Positions 5,341 through 7,141 of a stretch of 7,141 bases of DNA are shown here, piece by piece. Numbering within the stretch: the first letter of the stretch is position 1; every line of letters starts with the position of its first letter. The notes below the pieces were generated by a model, which was given only the letters and a program-made list of their open reading frames with translations, had not been told where the DNA came from and ran no database searches. The position numbers and the translations under genes are program-made. Source of the DNA: an uncultured Clostridia bacterium (lineage in GTDB: Bacteria > Bacillota > Clostridia > TANB77 > CAG-508); the NCBI GenBank assembly GCA_934133165.1, contig CAKPAW010000022.1, forward strand, positions 1 through 7,141, read 5' to 3'.

Positions 5341-7141
5341 ATGGGAAATATAGTTTTATTAGATGATTTAACAATTAATAAAATAGCTGCAGGTGAGGTT
5401 ATAGAAAGACCTGCAAATGTAGTAAAAGAACTTGTAGAGAACTCACTAGATGCAGGAGCAACACTCATAATAGTAGAAATAAAAAATGGTGGTAAAACTT
5501 TAATAAAAGTAACCGACAATGGGAAAGGTATTTCTAAAGATGATATGCCTATTTCCATTGAAAGACATGCAACTAGCAAAATAAGAAAAGTAGAAGATTT
5601 AGAAAATACATATACAATGGGCTTTAGAGGTGAAGCATTAGCAAGTATTTCTGCAATATCAGAAATGACAATGATATCTAAAACTTTAGAGGAAACAACA
5701 GGATATAAAATTCAAACAACAGCAGGAAATGTAATAGATATAGAAGAATGTGGAGCACAAACTGGTACAACTATAATAGTAGAAAAATTATTTTTTAATA
5801 CACCTGTAAGATATAAATTTTTAAAACAAGATGCTACTGAAAATAAGTATATAAAAGAATGGGTTCATAAAGTAGCACTTGCAAATCCACAAGTATCTTT
5901 CAAATTGATAAGTGATGGAAAACAAGTATTTTTTTCTAATGGAAATGGAAAAATAGAAGATATCATTTATTTATTATACGGAAAAGAAATAAAAGAAAAT
6001 TTGGTAAAAGTAGACTACGAAGAAAATAATATAAAAATTACTGGCGTAGTAGGAAACACAATGGTAGCAAGAGATACAAGAAAGGACCAAATAATATTTT
6101 TGAATAAAAGGCATATACAAAATGTGGCTTTAATGAGCAGTGCAGACCAAGCTTTTAAAGGTGCTACAGGAATTGGAAAATATGGATTTTATATATTAAA
6201 TTTAGAAATGCCTGCAAATTATTATGATGTAAACGTGCATCCTACAAAAATAGAAGTAAGATTTAATGAAGAGCATGAAATAACTAGAATTTTGTATCAT
6301 GCAATAAAAAATTCAATATTAAATTCAGAGTTTTTGGGAAATAATCAAAATGAAAATAAAGAAAAGTATATTGAAAATGAGTTTGAATTTTTGACAACAA
6401 ACAAAATAGAAAGCAATGGAGAATTCAATAAAACTAATGAGCTTGATTTACCTAAAACAGATATGGCATCTTTGAAAATAGAAAAAAATACAGAAAAAAA
6501 CATAGAAAACAGAGATTTACCAAAAGTAGAAAATCAAAATATTGAACTTAGAAAAAGAGAAGAAAAGAGAAAAGTAGAATATAAGTATATAGGAATTCTG
6601 CTTAGAACTTACATAATAATAGAAATAGGAAACGAAATATACTTAATAGATCAACACGCAGCACATGAAAGAGTTTTATATGAACAAATAAAAGAAAATT
6701 ATAAGAATCATATAGAACAAAATAGTCAATTAACATTAATTCCAGAAGTAGTAAACTTAACACATAAAGAAATGGAATTCGTAAAAGAAAATATGAAACT
6801 ATTTAGAGATATAGGGTTTGACATAGAAGAATTTGGAGAAAATACATTAAAGATAAATGGAATACCAGATTTAGAATATAGAGCAAAAACAAACAACATA
6901 TTTTTAGATATATTAGATGAAATGTTAAGTAATGAAAGAACATCTGTAAAAGATATAGAAGAAAGATTTATAGCAACAGTAGCATGTAAGGCAGCAGTAA
7001 AGGCAAATATGGATTTAAAAGAAAAAGAGGTAGACGATTTAATACAAAGTTTACTATCATTAAATAATCCATACACATGTCCACACGGAAGACCAACGAC
7101 AATAAAAATTTCTAAAGAATATATTGAAGAGCATTTAGGAA
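5341..7141 (+). CDS. mutL: DNA mismatch repair protein MutL, endonuclease type (3' end outside window)
   Basis: The frame is open to the right edge with 600 residues visible, probably lacking only the last few. MutL couples mismatch recognition by MutS to strand incision. The N-terminal GHKL ATPase shows KIAAGEVIERPANVVKELVENSLDAGA (14-40, catalytic E30 and Mg-ligand N34), DNGKGI (59-64), HATSK (76-80) and GFRGEAL (94-100). The transducer domain ends around HPTKIEVRF (300-308). A polar, Asn/Glu/Lys-rich linker spans about 330-413. The C-terminal domain carries the metal-binding endonuclease motif DQHAAHERVLYE (437-448), ACK around C549, and CPHGRP (580-585). It is therefore the nicking MutL of bacteria that lack MutH, as is usual in Firmicutes. 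The start fits the family N-terminus, with AGAGGA (5325-5330) ten bases upstream. mutS is not directly upstream; an ABC transporter occupies that place, and the right-hand neighbour is not visible. Confidence 0.98.
   Translation, partial: MGNIVLLDDLTINKIAAGEVIERPANVVKELVENSLDAGATLIIVEIKNGGKTLIKVTDNGKGISKDDMPISIERHATSKIRKVEDLENTYTMGFRGEALASISAISEMTMISKTLEETTGYKIQTTAGNVIDIEECGAQTGTTIIVEKLFFNTPVRYKFLKQDATENKYIKEWVHKVALANPQVSFKLISDGKQVFFSNGNGKIEDIIYLLYGKEIKENLVKVDYEENNIKITGVVGNTMVARDTRKDQIIFLNKRHIQNVALMSSADQAFKGATGIGKYGFYILNLEMPANYYDVNVHPTKIEVRFNEEHEITRILYHAIKNSILNSEFLGNNQNENKEKYIENEFEFLTTNKIESNGEFNKTNELDLPKTDMASLKIEKNTEKNIENRDLPKVENQNIELRKREEKRKVEYKYIGILLRTYIIIEIGNEIYLIDQHAAHERVLYEQIKENYKNHIEQNSQLTLIPEVVNLTHKEMEFVKENMKLFRDIGFDIEEFGENTLKINGIPDLEYRAKTNNIFLDILDEMLSNERTSVKDIEERFIATVACKAAVKANMDLKEKEVDDLIQSLLSLNNPYTCPHGRPTTIKISKEYIEEHLG

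Noticed and set aside
5289..5366. Short plus-strand frame of 25 codons starting ATGGCGAAAATTGATACG, with codons (GCG, ACG) unlike the neighbours
   Set aside because: It has no ribosome binding site, overlaps the start of mutL in another frame and resembles no protein I know. It is treated as leader sequence.
6726..7076. Minus-strand 116-codon frame inside mutL
   Set aside because: It is antisense to the conserved MutL C-terminal domain and has no recognisable domain or start signal.
1..7141. CRISPR array, tRNA, rRNA, riboswitch or intact insertion sequence
   Set aside because: I saw no regularly spaced direct repeats, cloverleaf, rRNA-like stretches, T-box or other recognisable riboswitch core, or transposase on either strand.

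Overview
The window is very AT-rich. Its codons lean heavily to ATA, AAA, AGA and TTA, its ribosome binding sites are of the AGGAGG type, and its promoters match the sigma-A consensus. Together with an endonuclease-type MutL, this suggests a low-GC Firmicute, most likely a member of the Clostridia. I cannot name the species.

Layout. (1) Positions 2-208 hold the 3' end of a gene entering from the left, whose product ends in a membrane helix and a basic tail. A membrane-anchored protein of unknown function (228-1115) follows 19 bases later on the same strand. (2) A convergent junction (1116-1281) holds an AT-rich bidirectional terminator hairpin. It also holds a second, 12-bp-stem hairpin that resembles the dispersed palindromic repeats of Clostridia and reaches into the last codon and stop codon of the next gene. 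(3) A TetR/AcrR-family repressor (1282-1887, minus strand) is transcribed divergently from an ABC exporter-type pair on the plus strand: a MacB/LolD-like ATPase (2109-2819) and a two-module FtsX-like permease (2819-5230). The permease start overlaps the ATPase stop as TAATG. (4) A 110-bp gap with a weak hairpin leads to mutL (5341 onward), which the right window edge cuts probably a few codons before its end.

The clearest signal is in the 221-bp tetR/ABC intergenic region. Two back-to-back promoters, each TTGACT-17 bp-TATAAT, face away from each other. The whole space between the two -35 boxes is a palindrome (GAATATGAAA, 4 bp, TTTCATATTC). The same 10-mer recurs in the ABC leader, overlapping the expected transcription start and centred 63 bp away. 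I infer that the TetR protein binds both sites, represses its own gene and the transporter, and is released by an unknown ligand, probably one the transporter acts on. mutL lies directly downstream of the transporter without mutS beside it. It may have its own promoter or receive readthrough; the sequence does not settle this.

Nothing here amounts to a clearly new biological system. The observations most worth following are the symmetric operator/promoter design, the repeat-like hairpin that supplies the tetR stop codon, and the uncharacterised membrane-anchored protein.
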